This document shows, one piece after another, positions 21,252-31,975 of a DNA stretch of 64,000 nt. Numbering within the stretch: the stretch's first letter is position 1; every line of letters starts with the position of its first letter. The stretch is from Elymus sibiricus (taxonomy: Eukaryota > Streptophyta > Magnoliopsida > Poales > Poaceae). The DNA lies in contig CM077676.1 of the NCBI GenBank assembly GCA_039707655.1, forward strand, positions 458,728,379-458,792,378, written 5' to 3'. The notes under the pieces were generated by a model. It was not told the DNA's origin. It searched no databases and saw nothing but the letters and a program-made list of their open reading frames with translations. The position numbers were made by a program, and so were the translations under genes.

Positions 21252-21444
21252 GGGAGTGCCTTATGTTTGCAAGGATATTATCATGTAACAGCTTCAGTGA
21301 CAAGCTTGTAATTTCTATCATCTTTAATCTGTATCTTTTTCTTTTTGATGTATTAAATGATAAGTCTGTTTTTGTGATATAATGAGTGTGTTTCTTTCTC
21401 CAGTACATGCTTATGCTTTCAAATACAAGAAGCCGTCAACGTAA

Positions 21445-21472
21445 CTAGATTGATGGCGCGCGTTGCAGCGCC
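21445..21472 (-). mobile_element. Helitron-like 3' end, opposite orientation
   Basis: Read on the minus strand: hairpin GGCGC/GCGCC with loop TGCAACGC, six bases, then CTAG followed by T. The loop is identical to that of the end at 16115, with a different but still paired stem. The element would extend to the right from here; its 5' end is not found. Confidence 0.5.
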
Positions 21473-23217
21473 TGCCTATTTTTGAAATTAATTGATAGGG
21501 ATTTCTGTAAATATATGGAGACATGAGACACAGAAGTTGAATTTGTATATGTCTGGGTGATTTTCTTGGGTCTAATTGTCCAAAAGTTAGTTCGAGTTTT
21601 CGGCTTCAAGAATAATGGGCTTTGGATGGAACAACTGACGTTAATGTTCTGTACAATCATGAGATTACATTATACCATTTTTATATTAAAGGTGCACTAT
21701 TATGTATCGGAGAGAGCATACTACATTGATTTTACAATCACGTAGAATAATAATAAAATTTGCAAGATTTGAATATTCTTCCAACACCAAATCATCCAAA
21801 AAAAAAAGGGCACACCACATTATTTTTTGCCTAAGAGTAAAATATGATGGATATGAGATAATACGATTAAAATTGGACTTTCCCGATTGAAATATGTGAA
21901 ACATTCATTACAACTGAATCAATTGGACATGTCAAACAAAAATTGACAGCTAAACAACTGAACCACAATTCAGGAATAAATCAAAGAGGATTGAAATAAA
22001 CCTGATTATCCACCCTTTACGTACCTTACAATGACCAAATAATCGGCAATCTAGCTAGGGCCTGAGTTAAACGAAGGTAGCAAGTTTGTGCAAGGAGTAA
22101 ATTTTCAAATACTTGAATGCAACATGTAAGTGAAGTAAGCACAAAAACAATACCTGGGCAACGGAAGATCGACGGCGCTGCAATGTTATGCGAGGCGGGC
22201 ACCTAGGGTACAACCCCAGTTAAATCGACACTAAGAAGTTTAATTGTGCATCTGAACCAATGAACTTTTGGAGTATGATTAATGATTAAAAAGTTATATG
22301 CAAATGATCTTCCATTAAGAAAGACAATGTGCATTAGGGACAAAAATGCAAAGACATGGCACTATCATTTGTGGCGACAAAAATACCTAAAAGGAAGCAC
22401 CAACTAAAAAGGATGATTTGTAATTTACAGAATACTTACGCCGCCTCAATGATCAAAATTTAGGACGTAAATTAGAAGTTGAAGACGATGTTACGGCCCA
22501 AAATAGATGACAATATAATGTTCAGGTATGGACATAAATTAGAAACAAGATCAACCATACCTGAACATTAGTTTCTCCATAATATCTCCTTGGCATCACT
22601 ACACAATGCTTTGACCTGCAACTGGATCTATCAGTATCAGTACAGAAGAAAACTCTTGTAGGGATTGAGTGAAAGACCGGGAGAACCAAAGCTGTTTGAA
22701 GGTGATTGTCTGGTTACCTTGCAGAAGGGCCTTGTTCTAGTTCGACACATCTTCCCATCCTCTCATCTTTGTCTCACCTTCGTCCAATATGCAGCAGCGT
22801 GACAGGGAGGGGCGCTGCTGCCTTGAGTTCCTCGAGTGGTTACTGTACCTGTGGTTGTTGCAGCGCCTTGTTGCTATCACAAAGGGGATGCAGATCCACG
22901 TGTAGAAGACCGTGGCGCGAGGAGTCTCGAGAGGGAGGACATGGCGGCGGCACCTAGGGTTCACCCTAGGTCCGTGAGGTATGCCGACATCGATGGAGGG
23001 CGTCCACCCTTCCCTTGGATGGCAGCCGCTTGTGGACGGTGGTTCTAGTGGCACCGGCGTCGAGCAATCTTGCATTTTGCGGTGGACGTCAAGGTCTGGG
23101 GCGGCGGCGCTGCTGTAATGGTGGGAGGGCTGCGTCCGTGGCAATAGATGGGAGGGGAGGAGGCGCTGGGAGAGACAGAGCGGCGAAGGGAGGATGCGAC
23201 TCTCCGACTGCGAGCAT
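21473..23217. other. Unassigned sequence, possibly Helitron interior
   Basis: No protein is recognised. A perfect 16-bp inverted repeat TAATGTTCAGGTATGG lies at 22516-22531 and 22555-22570 with a 23-base loop. A GC-rich stretch at 22790-23210 has only short overlapping frames with no family resemblance. Confidence 0.35.
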
Positions 23218-23232
23218 ATTGGGTTCGTCTAT

Positions 23233-23272
<40 letters not shown>

Positions 23273-23294
23273 AGGATCATTGGGTTCGTGTATG
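23218..23294 (-). mobile_element. Tail-only retroposon insertion
   Basis: The 16-bp duplication ATTGGGTTCGTCTATG (one mismatch in the second copy, 23279-23294) encloses only 38 T and seven further bases. Read on the minus strand, this is the last seven bases of a transcript plus its poly(A) tail, an extreme 5' truncation. Confidence 0.75.
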
Positions 23295-23383
23295 TACATG
23301 GACGCAATACCGCAGACCAGCCCAATTAGCAAGAGGCCTCCAATTCGGCGACGGGAGTAGTGGCCTATAGGAAAACTGGACCA

Positions 23384-24041
23384 GTTTTTTTTTTTTTTTT
23401 GCGAAATTGATCCAGATCTATTATCAAAGTTCAGCGGGGGTACAAAGCACCTCGAACATAATAGAAATTACATTGAGATTCCAAGACCCCCAAACAACCA
23501 CTACTGCCGCCAGAACGAGCCGCCAACGCGCCGCTGTTGCCGCTCCCCTACCAGAGTCGGCTTCACCTTGTCGATGACAGCCGGGAAGTCTTCGTGCACG
23601 TGCACATAAGGACCAGCGCCATGGAGCCACAGTCGTCGCCGTTAAACCCTTGCATTGATCTGAAGCACCTGACACCAAATCTCGCCACAAGACGAGAAAC
23701 CCTAACCTCATCGCCCCAAAGAGACGGCAAGAATCTACGCCGGAGCTCCGTCGACTACGTCCAGACAGACAGACTCGACGAGAATCGGAGCCCGGAAGAC
23801 AAACTCGAAGAAGTAGCGCCGGCATCCGCCCGAGCACCGCACCTGCGAAGACTAAACATCCTAACCTAAACTACTAACCGGAGCGGAGGCACCGGGATTC
23901 CCCTCCCCGCCACCGGCCGCCGGAACGGCATGCAGAGGGGAGGCGAATACACTGGCTCGCCGGCAAAGTTTGGAGAGAAGGGTTTGCCCTAACTGCCTAG
24001 GGTTAGGGAAGAAAAACGAGAAGAAGTCAACAACAGTTTGT
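23384..24041 (-). mobile_element. A-tailed non-LTR retroposon, third copy, minus strand
   Basis: The target duplication AACTGGACCA (23374-23383 and 24042-24051) encloses a 658-bp unit starting with a T-run on the plus strand. Its 3' part (minus strand GATGTAATTTCTATTATG) resembles the 3' part of the two copies at 0.2 and 18.7 kb (GATGTAATTTTTATTATT). Its length is nearly the same. No reverse transcriptase is seen. Confidence 0.75.
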
Positions 24042-24051
24042 AACTGGACCA

Positions 24052-25933
24052 ATTTATGGGCACTGTTTTGGTATTACATGAATCCAATGGCCAGGGATGA
24101 CCGGATCACGAAAGCAGAAGGCCGGAAACAAAAATTCACTGAGACTCTCAGTCTGAGAGGGCTCGGTTTAGACCGGCAGGCTATGACAAATGGGTAGTTA
24201 AACTGGTCGTACTTAGGATAGCAATACAAAGTGACATAGCTTAGCTTTCAGGCTGCCGAAAAGTTATGGTCCAGTTGAAGCGTAGCTATAGCTAGAAGCT
24301 TTATTTGCTTGATCATCCATACTCGAACATACAGAGGAGGATACACACATCACAAGTTCTCCTATTGAGCTGTATCTGCCCGAGCACCATCGAGCGGAGA
24401 TAAGTATTTCATGTTTTTTTAATTCAGGAACATTTTTAAAATTCGTTAACACTTTTTCAGAACTTCGTGAATATTGTTTTTAAGTTTCCAACTATTTTAT
24501 AAATTCATCAATGTATTTTAAATTTGCAAACAAGTTAAATTCATGAATATTTATAATTTCATAACTTTTAAAAAGCCATGGATTTTCTTCAATAATCAAG
24601 AATATCTTTTTTAAGTCCGTCAACATCATTTGAATTCATGATTTTCTTTTAACTCTATCAAAAAAATGATATCTAGTTTTTTTCCCTGAGCCAGGATGTA
24701 CCAGATTATTCGAATGGGCGAAGGAGTGGATAAAACGTCGAGCTGAATGAACAAACGCTACAGCACGCGTTGCCCAACTAGCGTTTACCGATAATTTTCC
24801 ACTAAAGATTCTGAATAGGAGGGCTCCTATTCAATACTTCAAGCGGCAACCTGTGGACAAAATTTGTGTTTTAACCTTTTGTGCTAACAAAATCCAGAAT
24901 TGACCTTGGTTTAGAAAAAATCGAATCTGACCTTTTTTGGTGACGCCAACATCCCTTGCGTCCAGCTTGCACGGGAGACGCCAGGGACCCCGGCGTCTGG
25001 TCTCTGGCCCGCACGACCCGCTGGCCCGTTGACCTGCTGACATGGCAAAGGGCCAGACGCCAAGGACCTTGGCGTTTGGTCCTGGTAAGTGAACTAGCCG
25101 CCCGGGCCCAGCCCACCCCCATCCTCCTTTCCCCCTGGCGGCGCCCGTGTTCAACAACAGAGAGGGCTTCTCTCTCGCCCCCTCTCCCCTCCCCTCACCA
25201 AATCCTCAGATCTACTCCTCCACCCACTCATTTTCGTGGATCTGAGGCCCCTAGGCATCCTTGAGGTATTCTCCCCCCTTCCCTCCAATTTGTTTGATTG
25301 AATCCTCTTATTGTGGATGCATAATTGAACATTAGATGGTGTTAGATGAATAGATGGTATCTTCGTTTTAGGTATATATTTGTAGTTGGTAGATGATTCT
25401 AGATGATTGGTAGGTACTAGATGATGTTTTGTTCAATGTGTAGGCCATTTTAATTCGGTTTTGTGCATATATAGATGAATTTTTTGAGATGCTGGTGTGG
25501 TTATAGATGATGAATATTTGCGTATGTTCTTCCTTTCAATATATGAAGAGAGATGACGAAGAGATGAGGTTGTATGTGATATATTTTGTTTGAGAATTTT
25601 GTTTACAAGTAGGTTCAATATGTAGAGATGATGGGTGTATGTGGTATGGAAATATATGATTTGTGGATAGTAAAGAATTAGAGATGGCATATTGTTTGAG
25701 ACATTTGGTTGAGAATATTCTTTGCAAATAAATTTATTTTTGAACTATGCAAAGAAGAATGCATTATGTTGATGTTGGATATGTATATTATTTGATATGC
25801 ATTATGTGGAGAATAAATTCAGATTATGCCAAGTTAGTTGATGCTTCTTTGATACGCATTATATCGGATATGCATTATGTAGATGTTCTTGGCATGAAGT
25901 TCATTATGCATTTGTTCATATTTGTTTGGTAGG
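24052..25933. other. Unassigned sequence upstream of the mobile-domain gene
   Basis: The part at 24400-24680 is AT-rich with loose repeats of the type ATTCATGAAT. The part at 24950-25090 has inverted copies of a GC-rich phrase (GACGCCAGGGACC and GACGCCAAGGACC with CCGGCGTCTGG and TTGGCGTTTGG), as seen near the start of grass elements carrying plant mobile domains. The part at 25270-25930 is T-rich, likely leader or intron of the following gene. Confidence 0.4.
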
Positions 25934-27664
25934 ATGGCAGATGATGATGGACCTTGGTACGACGGATTAATCGAGGAGTTCGACAAGGAGCATCGTGCTC
26001 AGGCCATTGAGAACCGGAAGGTAAGAAGCAAGACTAATCAATTTTCGGTGTTTTCCGTTTGTGTTTTTTACTGATCCGAAACTCACTTTGTTTGCAGCCT
26101 GTAGTTTCTATGCGCATGAGGGGTCATGGTGCGGATGACTTTCCTTACGACGTGCGGTACGAGCCATACATTCAGAGATTGGGTCTTCTCCCATTCGTGT
26201 TGCAGTTCAAGCGACACCCTCCGCCGGTGAACCACGCGGCCCTCACCGCACTTGTGGATCGTTGGAGGCCCGAGACACACTCCTTCCACCTTCCCTATGG
26301 GGAGATGACGATGACCCTAGAGGACATGGCTATGATAAGCGGCCTTTCTATCAACGGACAAGCTGTTACCGGTCATGTCAGCACCATTAATTGGCGAGCT
26401 CGGGTTGGCGTTTTAATCGGTGTTGAGCCCGCTCCCCCTTTGCCAGGCAAGGCCGATACCACGAAAGTGAAGCATTCCTGGCTAAAACTAGTAAGAGGAG
26501 GAACAAATCCGTGCCCTGGGGATGCCAATGAGATGGTTGTGCAGCAGTACGCTCAGACCTATCTTTGGTATGTACTAACCAAGGTAGTCTTCTCAGACTC
26601 AACCGGAAACTCAGCCCTCTAGATGTTCTTGGAGTTACTCAGTAACTGGGATACTCAGTATAGCTGGGGTTCGGTGGTACTAGCATACTTGTATCGTCAG
26701 GTAACATATATTTGCAACCATTTATTTTGCATTTGTCATGCGCCTCCATATCTAACATGTATGTTTAATTGCAGCTTGACTTGGGGTGTCGCGGGATAAA
26801 AAGATACATCCTCATTGGCCGAGTTTGTTTGGAGCCTATCCGTGTGGATGTGGGAGCGGATGCCGGTTGGACGGCCCGTGGTGCTAAACCCCGAGCAGCC
26901 AAACCCACATCCGCATCATGAAGGGCTTCATGATGATGATCCATATCGGCGCCCCACGCTTGCATACTATTGGGAACGGGTGACGGTGTACATAGGAAGC
27001 TCGCATGTGCGATACAAGTGCTATGTGAACGAGCTGGACACCTTGACTGCTGAGCAGGTACCGAGAAGTGATATGTGATGCTCCATATCGGCGCCCCACG
27101 CTTGTATCTAACAATTTATCTCCTTGTGTTGAAGGTCGACTGGTTGCCTTATGTGGAAGATCGTAACTTCTCTCTTAACGTAATGTGCACGCGTGATCAG
27201 CATCTTTGGCGGGCGAGGTGCCCAATGATATGCTTCTACGCAGTCGAGTGGCACTTTGTAGACCGTGTTGCCAGGCAATTTGGAAAAAGACAAGGTATTC
27301 CAATTGAGGAGAGCAAGGAGACAATCCAATCTCTGCATCGGTGAGCAAGCATGTCTTTGAGATATGTCGTTGAGCACTTACAAAGTCATTGTTTGCTAAT
27401 TGTTAATACCGTGCATCATTTGAAGGTTCAGTCGAAGGAACAATCAGGATACATCGGATTGGGAAAGCAAGCACCGTCGGTGGATACAAATTTGGAATCA
27501 AAGAGAGACGTTAGTGGAATCAGAGAATAGACCCCACAATAAGTCAGCATTCCAGAAGTATCAAGTGTGGTATGCGAAGCGTTACCGGTTAAAGCTAAAG
27601 TCTGGTTGGACTCGCGAGGAGTGGTCGGAGTTGGTGTCGGAAGACACGGAGGCTGCAGAAGGTT
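25934..27664 (+). pseudogene. Plant mobile domain (MAIN-like) gene, broken
   Basis: Five exons are inferred from GT/AG borders: 25934-26020, 26098-26700, 26775-27057, 27135-27340 and 27426 onward. The protein matches the plant mobile domain (PF10536; MAIN/MAIL1 and transposon-borne relatives). Features seen are YEPYIQRLGLLPFVLQF, then ALTALVDRWRPETHSFHLP, GEMTMTLEDMAMISGL, then QYSWGSVVLAYLYR, VWMWERMPVGRP and WDSK-type C-terminal blocks. An in-frame TAG at 26620-26622 interrupts exon 2. Exon 3 is 283 nt, one base too many for the frame, and the shift lies near GGATAAAAAGAT at about 26800. It is therefore non-functional and probably belonged to a mobile element. The reading frame runs on directly into copia sequence. 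Confidence 0.75.
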
Positions 27665-28392
27665 ATGCTGATGGACTTTTGGAATCACTTGACTATGAAT
27701 CATTTGAAACATGTGAACCATGTCTCATGGGCAAGATGACTAAAACCCCGTTTTCCGGAACAATGGAGCGGGCAAGTGACTTAATGGAAATAATACATAC
27801 CGATGTATGCGGTCCGATGAGTGTTGAAGCACGCGGTGAATATCATTATTTTCTTACTTTCATGGATGATTTGAGTAGATATGGGTATATTTACTTAATG
27901 AAACACAAGTCTGAAACATTTGAAAAGTTCAAGGAATTTCAGAATGAAGTGGAGAATCATCGTAACAAGAAAATAAAGTTTCTACGATCCGATCGTGGAG
28001 GTGAATATTTGAGTTACGAGTTTGGCACACATTTGAGACAATGTGGAATTGTTTCACAACTCACGCCACCTGGAACACCACAGCGTAATGGTGTGTCTGA
28101 ACATAGTAATCATACTTTATAGGATATGGTGCGTTCTTTGATGTCTCTTACCGATTTGCCATTATCATTTTGGGGTTATGCATTAGAGACAGCTGCATTC
28201 ACTTTAAATAGGGCACCGTATAAATCTGTTGAGACGACACCGTATGAGTTATGGTTTGGCAAGAAATCTAAGCTATCATTTCTTAAAGTTTGGGTATGCG
28301 ACGCTTATGTCAAGAGGCTTCATCCTAATAAGCTCGAACCCAAAGCGGAAAAGTGCATCTTCATAGGATACCCTAAAGAGACCTGCTACTTG
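27665..28392 (+). pseudogene. Ty1/copia retrotransposon fragment: pre-integrase and integrase core
   Basis: This is the part of a copia polyprotein covering the end of the GAG-pre-integrase region (CEPCLMGKMTK) and the integrase core. The three acidic residues of the integrase active site are recognisable (IHTDVCGPM, FLRSDRGGEY and the Glu of GVSEH). The frame is stopped at 28120-28122, continues in the same frame, and ends at the edge of element M1. There is no capsid part, reverse transcriptase or LTR, so it is a relic. No target duplication is visible at its left junction with the mobile-domain gene, which suggests recombination rather than insertion. Confidence 0.85.
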
Positions 28393-28979
28393 TGAGCTGC
28401 GTTGGGATTTCCTCGAAGAGGAGAGGATGATGCAGTACAGTAGAGATAAGTATTTCCCTTTGTTAAGAACCAAGGTTATCAATCCAGTAGGAGAACCATG
28501 CAGAACATCGTTAGCAGCACCTGCACACACAAAAGCAAATACTTGCACCCAACGCGAACAAGAGGGTTGTCAATCCCCTTGGCGGTTATTTGCAAGGATC
28601 AAATCTTGTAGTGGTAGATAGATAGATAAAGGAAATTGCAAAATAAATTAAAAGTAAATAAATTGCAGCAAGTATTTTTAGGTTTTTTTTAATATGATAA
28701 AGATAGACCCGGGGGCCATAGTTTTCACTAGAGGCTTCTCTCTCGAACGCATAGCATACAGTGGGTAGACAAATTACTGTTGGGCAATTGATAGAAAAGT
28801 GCATAGTTATGACGATATTCAAGGTAATGATCATGTATATAGGCATCACATCCGAGACAAGTACACGGACCCCTGCCTGCATCTACTACTATTACTCCAC
28901 CCATCGACCGCTATCCAGCATGCATCTAGGGTATTAAGTTCATAAAAACGGAGTAACGCCTTAAGCAAGATGACATGAT

Positions 28980-30492
28980 TGATACGTCTCCATCATATCT
29001 ATAATTTTTGATTGTTTCATGCCATTATCCTACAATTTCCACATACTTTTGGCAACATTTTATATGATTTCTTGGACTAACATATTGATACAGTGCCCAG
29101 TGCCGGTTCCTGTTTGTTGCATGTTTTTTGTTTCGCAGAAAATCCATATCAAACGAAGTCCAAGCGCGATAAAATTTTACGGAGATTTATTTTGAAATAT
29201 ATGTGATTTTTGGGAAAAAGAATCAACGCGAGACCATGCCCGAGGGGACCACAAGCTCAGAGGGCGCGGGCCCCCCTAGGCGCGCCTGGCAGGCTTGTGG
29301 CTCCCCTGTAGGTCGGTTGGGGGTGTCCTTCTGCCGCAAGGAAGCTAATATCCGCATAAAAATCCCCTCAAAATTTCAGCCGAATCGGAGTTACGGATCT
29401 CCGGGAATATAAGAAACGGTTTTCGGCCAGAAAACTGGAACGTGAAACAGAAGAGAACAGAGAGAGAGATTCAATCTCGGAGGGGATCCTCCCCTCCGGG
29501 AGCCATGGAGGCCATGGCCCAGAGGGGAAACTCTCCCCCAATCTAGGGGGGAGGCCAAGGAAGAAGAAGAAGGAGGGGGGCTCTCTCCCCCTCTCTCCCG
29601 GTGGCGCCAGAGCGCCGCCGGTGGAACCATCGTGACGGCGATCTACAGCAACAACTTCGCCGCCGTCATCACCAACTTTCTCCCCCACTATGCAGCGGTG
29701 TAACACCTCTTCTACCCGCTGTAATCTCTACTTAAACATGGTGCTTCATGCTATATATTATTACCCAATGATGTATGGCCATCCTTTGATGTTTGAGTAG
29801 ATTCGTTTTGTCCTATGGGTTGACTGATGATCGTGATTGGTTTGATTCGTATGTTTTATTTTGGTGCCGTCCTATGGTGCCCTCCGTGTCGCGCAAGTGT
29901 GTGGGATTACCGCTGTAGGGTGTTGCAATACATTTATAATTCGCTTATAGTGGGTTGCGTGAGTGACTGAAACACAAACCCGAGTAAGGGGGTTGTTGCG
30001 TATGGTAGTAAAGAGGACTTGTTACTTAATGCTATGGTTGGGTTTTACCTTAATGATCTTTAGTAGTTGCGGATGCTTGCTAGAGTTCCAATCATAAGTG
30101 CATATGATCCAAGTACGGAAAGTATGTTAGCTCATGCCTCTCCCTCATATAAAATTGCAATAATGATTACCGGTCTAGTTATCGATTGCCTAGGGACAAA
30201 TCCTTCTCTTGTGTTACAAAAAGCTTTCTACTAAACATTATCTTGCAAATTACTCGTAGTTTTATTCTCTCTAAGTACTTCTACTTTTATTCTTGCAAAT
30301 TTATACTATTACACCTACAAAGTAGTTTTATTCTTGTTCTAGGTAAAGCGAATGTTAAGTGTGCGTAGAGTTGTATCGGTGGTCGATAGAACTTGAAGGG
30401 AATATTAATCCTACCTTTAGCTCCTCATTGGTTTCGACACTCTTACTTATCGAGAATGGCTATAATTGATCCCCTATACTTGTGGGTTATCA
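28980..30492 (+). repeat. P1 5' LTR
   Basis: This matches 34502-36023 over its length with scattered substitutions and small indels, and matches the LTR of P2 less closely. A GC-rich stretch at 29220-29640 and the T-rich end are shared by all three. Confidence 0.92.
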
Positions 30493-30503
30493 AGACCTTT
30501 TTC

Positions 30504-30521
30504 TGGCGCTGTTGCCGGGGA
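30504..30521 (+). promoter_or_regulatory. P1 primer-binding site, tRNA-Asp type
   Basis: Eleven bases after the LTR, TGGCGCTGTTGCCGGGGA matches the complement of the 3' end of plant tRNA-Asp with one mismatch. P2 has the perfect version. Confidence 0.75.
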
Positions 30522-30640
30522 GCAATTGCATGGGGTTGATATTCTCGTGTGTGCTTGTTTGCTTTATCACTAAGTAGATTTTATTTTTTATCACTAAGTA
30601 GATTTTATTTTCTGTTCTAAGTTGTTTTATATCTTTAGTT

Positions 30641-31975
30641 ATGGATATGGAACACGAAATACCAAAAAAAAAATTGTACTTGCTACTCATGGAGATGGGG
30701 AACCTCTTAAAACCCTCGATGCTGGTTATGTAAAAATATTAAACACTACTTTGATAATCCTGATAAATCCCCATTCAACTTGATAATGGGAGATACTTTG
30801 GATCAACGGGAATACTTTAGGGATTATCGCTTGTCTCAAAAAGGGAAACTTTTATGGGATCAAATTGATTATTGGCAATGCTATGCTTGGAATTTATGCT
30901 TAAGATATAATTATACTTGTTGCTCAAGGGTGAAGGCTCCACACCTTTCCTTTCTATGTAAATTTAATGATAATGAAACCTTGGCTTCTTATGCTAATGG
31001 TGTATATGATTACTATGATGTGGAAGAAATAGAAGAATTTGTTGCTTTTAAGGGTGCTTATGAAATTGAATCTTTGTTTGAAAAGTATGAAAATTATGAT
31101 GATGTTGTTCACAGATCTGAAAATTATGTTATACTGAAATATTGCTATGAGAATTATGAATACAATGCCGATATTAATGAATTTATTGAGAAAGTCTCCG
31201 CTGTCCAAGAAGAGACTAATGTTTTGCAGGAGTCTATGGAAGAAGAAATTGATGAAACTGTGAGCTCATTAGATGAAAAAGATGAGGAGGAGAGCGAAGA
31301 ACAAAAGAAGGAAGAGCGGATTGATCACCCGTGCCCACCTTCTGATGAGAATAACTCTTTAACTCATACATTGTTTAATTTCCCTTCGTGCTTACTGAAG
31401 GATGAATGCTATGATCCCTTTGATTCGTTTGAAATATCCCTTTTTGATGAACTTGATGCTTGCTATGCTTGTGGCCATGATGCCAATATGAATTATGCTT
31501 ATGGAGATGAAATTGCTATAGTTCCCTATGTTAAACATGAATTGTTGCTATTGCACCCACTCATGATAGTTCTATTATCTTTTTGAATTCTCCCAACTAC
31601 ACTACACCGGAGAAGTTTGCACTTATTAAGGATTATATTGATGGGTTGCGTTTTACTATTACACATGATAATTTTGATGAATATAATATGCATGTGCTTG
31701 CTGCTCCTACTTGCAATTATTATGATAGAGGAAATACATCTCCACCTCTTTATGTTTCCAATACGATAAAATTGCAAGAAACTGTTTATGCTATGTATTG
31801 GCCTTTATTTGATGTGCATGAATTGTTCTTTTATGACATGCCAATGCATAGGAAGAGAGTTAGACTCCGTTGTTCTATGATATATGTTGCTTTGTGCTCA
31901 CTACTAAATTACAAATCATTGTTAATTAAAATTGGCTTTGATATACCTTGGGATCTGGGTGGATCAATTAGTTGA
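30641..31975 (+). pseudogene. P1 ORF of unknown function, frameshifted
   Basis: The protein is homologous to that of P2 (59873-61222). It has no recognised domain. It starts with an aromatic-rich region (YFRDYRLSQKGKLLWDQIDY), followed by a strongly acidic segment (DEKDEEESEEQKKEER) and a Cys/Tyr-rich part (DACYACGHDANMNYAYG). Relative to P2 it has at least three single-base deletions: one in the A-run at about 30665, one at about 30731 and one at about 31537. It lies where gag would be, but I see no CCHC knuckle and cannot call it gag. Confidence 0.7.

Noticed and set aside
30504..30521. tRNA gene fragment
   Set aside because: The match is complementary to a tRNA 3' end and placed right after an LTR, so it is a primer-binding site.
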